From assembly GCA_903899865.1 (NCBI GenBank), contig CAIUKZ010000440.1, forward strand, positions 1 to 5,283: a stretch of 5,283 nt of DNA, written 5' to 3'. This document shows, in pieces, positions 4,895 through 5,283 of the stretch. Source of the stretch: an uncultured Bacteroidales bacterium (GTDB lineage Bacteria; Bacteroidota; Bacteroidia; Bacteroidales; Paludibacteraceae). A program made the translations under genes and the position numbers. Numbering within the stretch: the first letter of the stretch is position 1; every line of letters begins with the position of its first letter. Below the pieces are notes generated by a model. The model was not told where the DNA came from. It worked only from the letters and a program-made list of their open reading frames with translations, and did no database searches.

Positions 4895-4922
4895 AAAAAG
4901 CAATGAAGATAAAAAATAAATT

Positions 4923-5283
4923 ATGTTCAAAAATTTGAAGATTTTTCTTTTTGTACTATTCTTAGTATCCTGTAATGAGAAGGAGTACTATTATACCAAA
5001 ACAGGCAATTTGGATTATACTGTTGAACACATAGATAAGAAATTAAGCTATATTACTGCATATAACAAAAACGGCCAAAAATTTGAAGAAGGTCACATTA
5101 CATGGAATAAAAAAGAAAGAAATATTAGAATTGGATTGTGGAAAATGTATGCAGAAAATGGAATTCTAGAAAAGGAGCTAAATTATCAACCAGCACATAA
5201 AAGATACTATATCAAGTTTTATTACTCAAATGGAATCGTTTCTGAAGAAGGTTTCGTTAGATTTTTTTCAAAACCAGTAAAGA
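4923..5283 (+). CDS. Predicted lipoprotein with MORN-like repeats, 3'-truncated
   Basis: The frame opens at ATG 4923 and is still open at the window end; 120 residues are visible. MFKNLKIFLFVLFLVSC is a lipoprotein signal peptide with lipobox LVSC and acylated Cys17. The next residues, NEKE, are not Asp at +2, and the acidic start would allow an outer-membrane or surface location. The mature part shows degenerate MORN-variant modules: YNKNGQKFEEGHI (48-60), GLWKMYAENGILEKELNY (71-88) and YIKFYYSNGIVSEEGFV (96-112). Such repeats occur in Bacteroidota proteins often labelled YwqK-like antitoxin, though that label is rarely backed by function, and I see no toxin gene here. Hand-counted GC is about 28%, well below the 40-50% of upstream genes, which suggests a recently acquired or fast-evolving gene. 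The specific role is unknown. Confidence 0.8.
   Translation, partial: MFKNLKIFLFVLFLVSCNEKEYYYTKTGNLDYTVEHIDKKLSYITAYNKNGQKFEEGHITWNKKERNIRIGLWKMYAENGILEKELNYQPAHKRYYIKFYYSNGIVSEEGFVRFFSKPVK

Larger units (their letters stand above)
4568..4922. other. Intergenic region with clustered hairpins
   Basis: These 355 bases hold no open frame I can support. They contain five perfect inverted repeats (4598-4612, 4698-4712, 4745-4765, 4799-4813, 4872-4894), a related inverted pair of 16-mers (4714-4729 and 4782-4797) and a weak promoter candidate (4844-4873). None of the hairpins has a clear T tract on the + strand, so the terminator of the exonuclease operon is not obvious. Confidence 0.65.

Noticed and set aside
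4923..5283. Antitoxin of a toxin-antitoxin pair
   Set aside because: The YwqK-like antitoxin label rests on MORN-like repeats only. The protein has a lipoprotein signal and no toxin gene is visible.

Overview
The window reads as chromosomal DNA of a Bacteroidota bacterium, most likely a marine or soil member of the Cytophagales. This is inferred from gene families seen mainly in that phylum (DUF4199, DUF5063), the form of the CtaB and FolK proteins, and promoter boxes of the Bacteroidota type (TTG, about 19 bases, TAnnTTTG). Shine-Dalgarno sites are mostly absent. GC content is roughly 40-45% in the genes sampled by hand and about 28% in the last one. I see no mobile-element gene, CRISPR array, rRNA or tRNA.

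Layout. (1) Bases 1-1550, + strand: the 3' part of a caa3-type cytochrome c oxidase subunit II (CuA domain fused to a cytochrome c domain), overlapping by one base the heme O synthase gene ctaB. One makes the electron-input subunit and the other a step in the heme supply of a terminal oxidase, so this is the tail of a respiratory operon. (2) A perfect 11-bp hairpin at 1570-1599 lies between convergent genes and probably ends both transcripts. (3) Bases 1582-2070, - strand: a four-helix DUF4199 membrane protein of unknown function. (4) Bases 2071-3238: folK (folate synthesis), alone, in a long non-coding region and flanked by two inverted copies of a repeat element that carries 8-bp tandem repeats. 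FolK has all its catalytic residues but ends early. (5) Bases 3239-4567, + strand: a DUF5063 gene and an RNase D/WRN-type 3'-5' exonuclease 18 bases apart, probably one operon. (6) Bases 4568-4922: an intergenic stretch with several short perfect hairpins. (7) Bases 4923-5283: the 5' part of an AT-rich lipoprotein gene with MORN-like repeats, cut by the window end.

The genes are housekeeping or conserved-hypothetical, and I do not see a convincing new multi-gene system. The points most worth a second look are the inverted repeat pair around folK, a good promoter at 2917-2946 with no gene close behind it, the hairpin cluster at 4598-4813, the Glu-to-Val change in the CuA loop of the oxidase, and the uncharacterised DUF5063-exonuclease pair.
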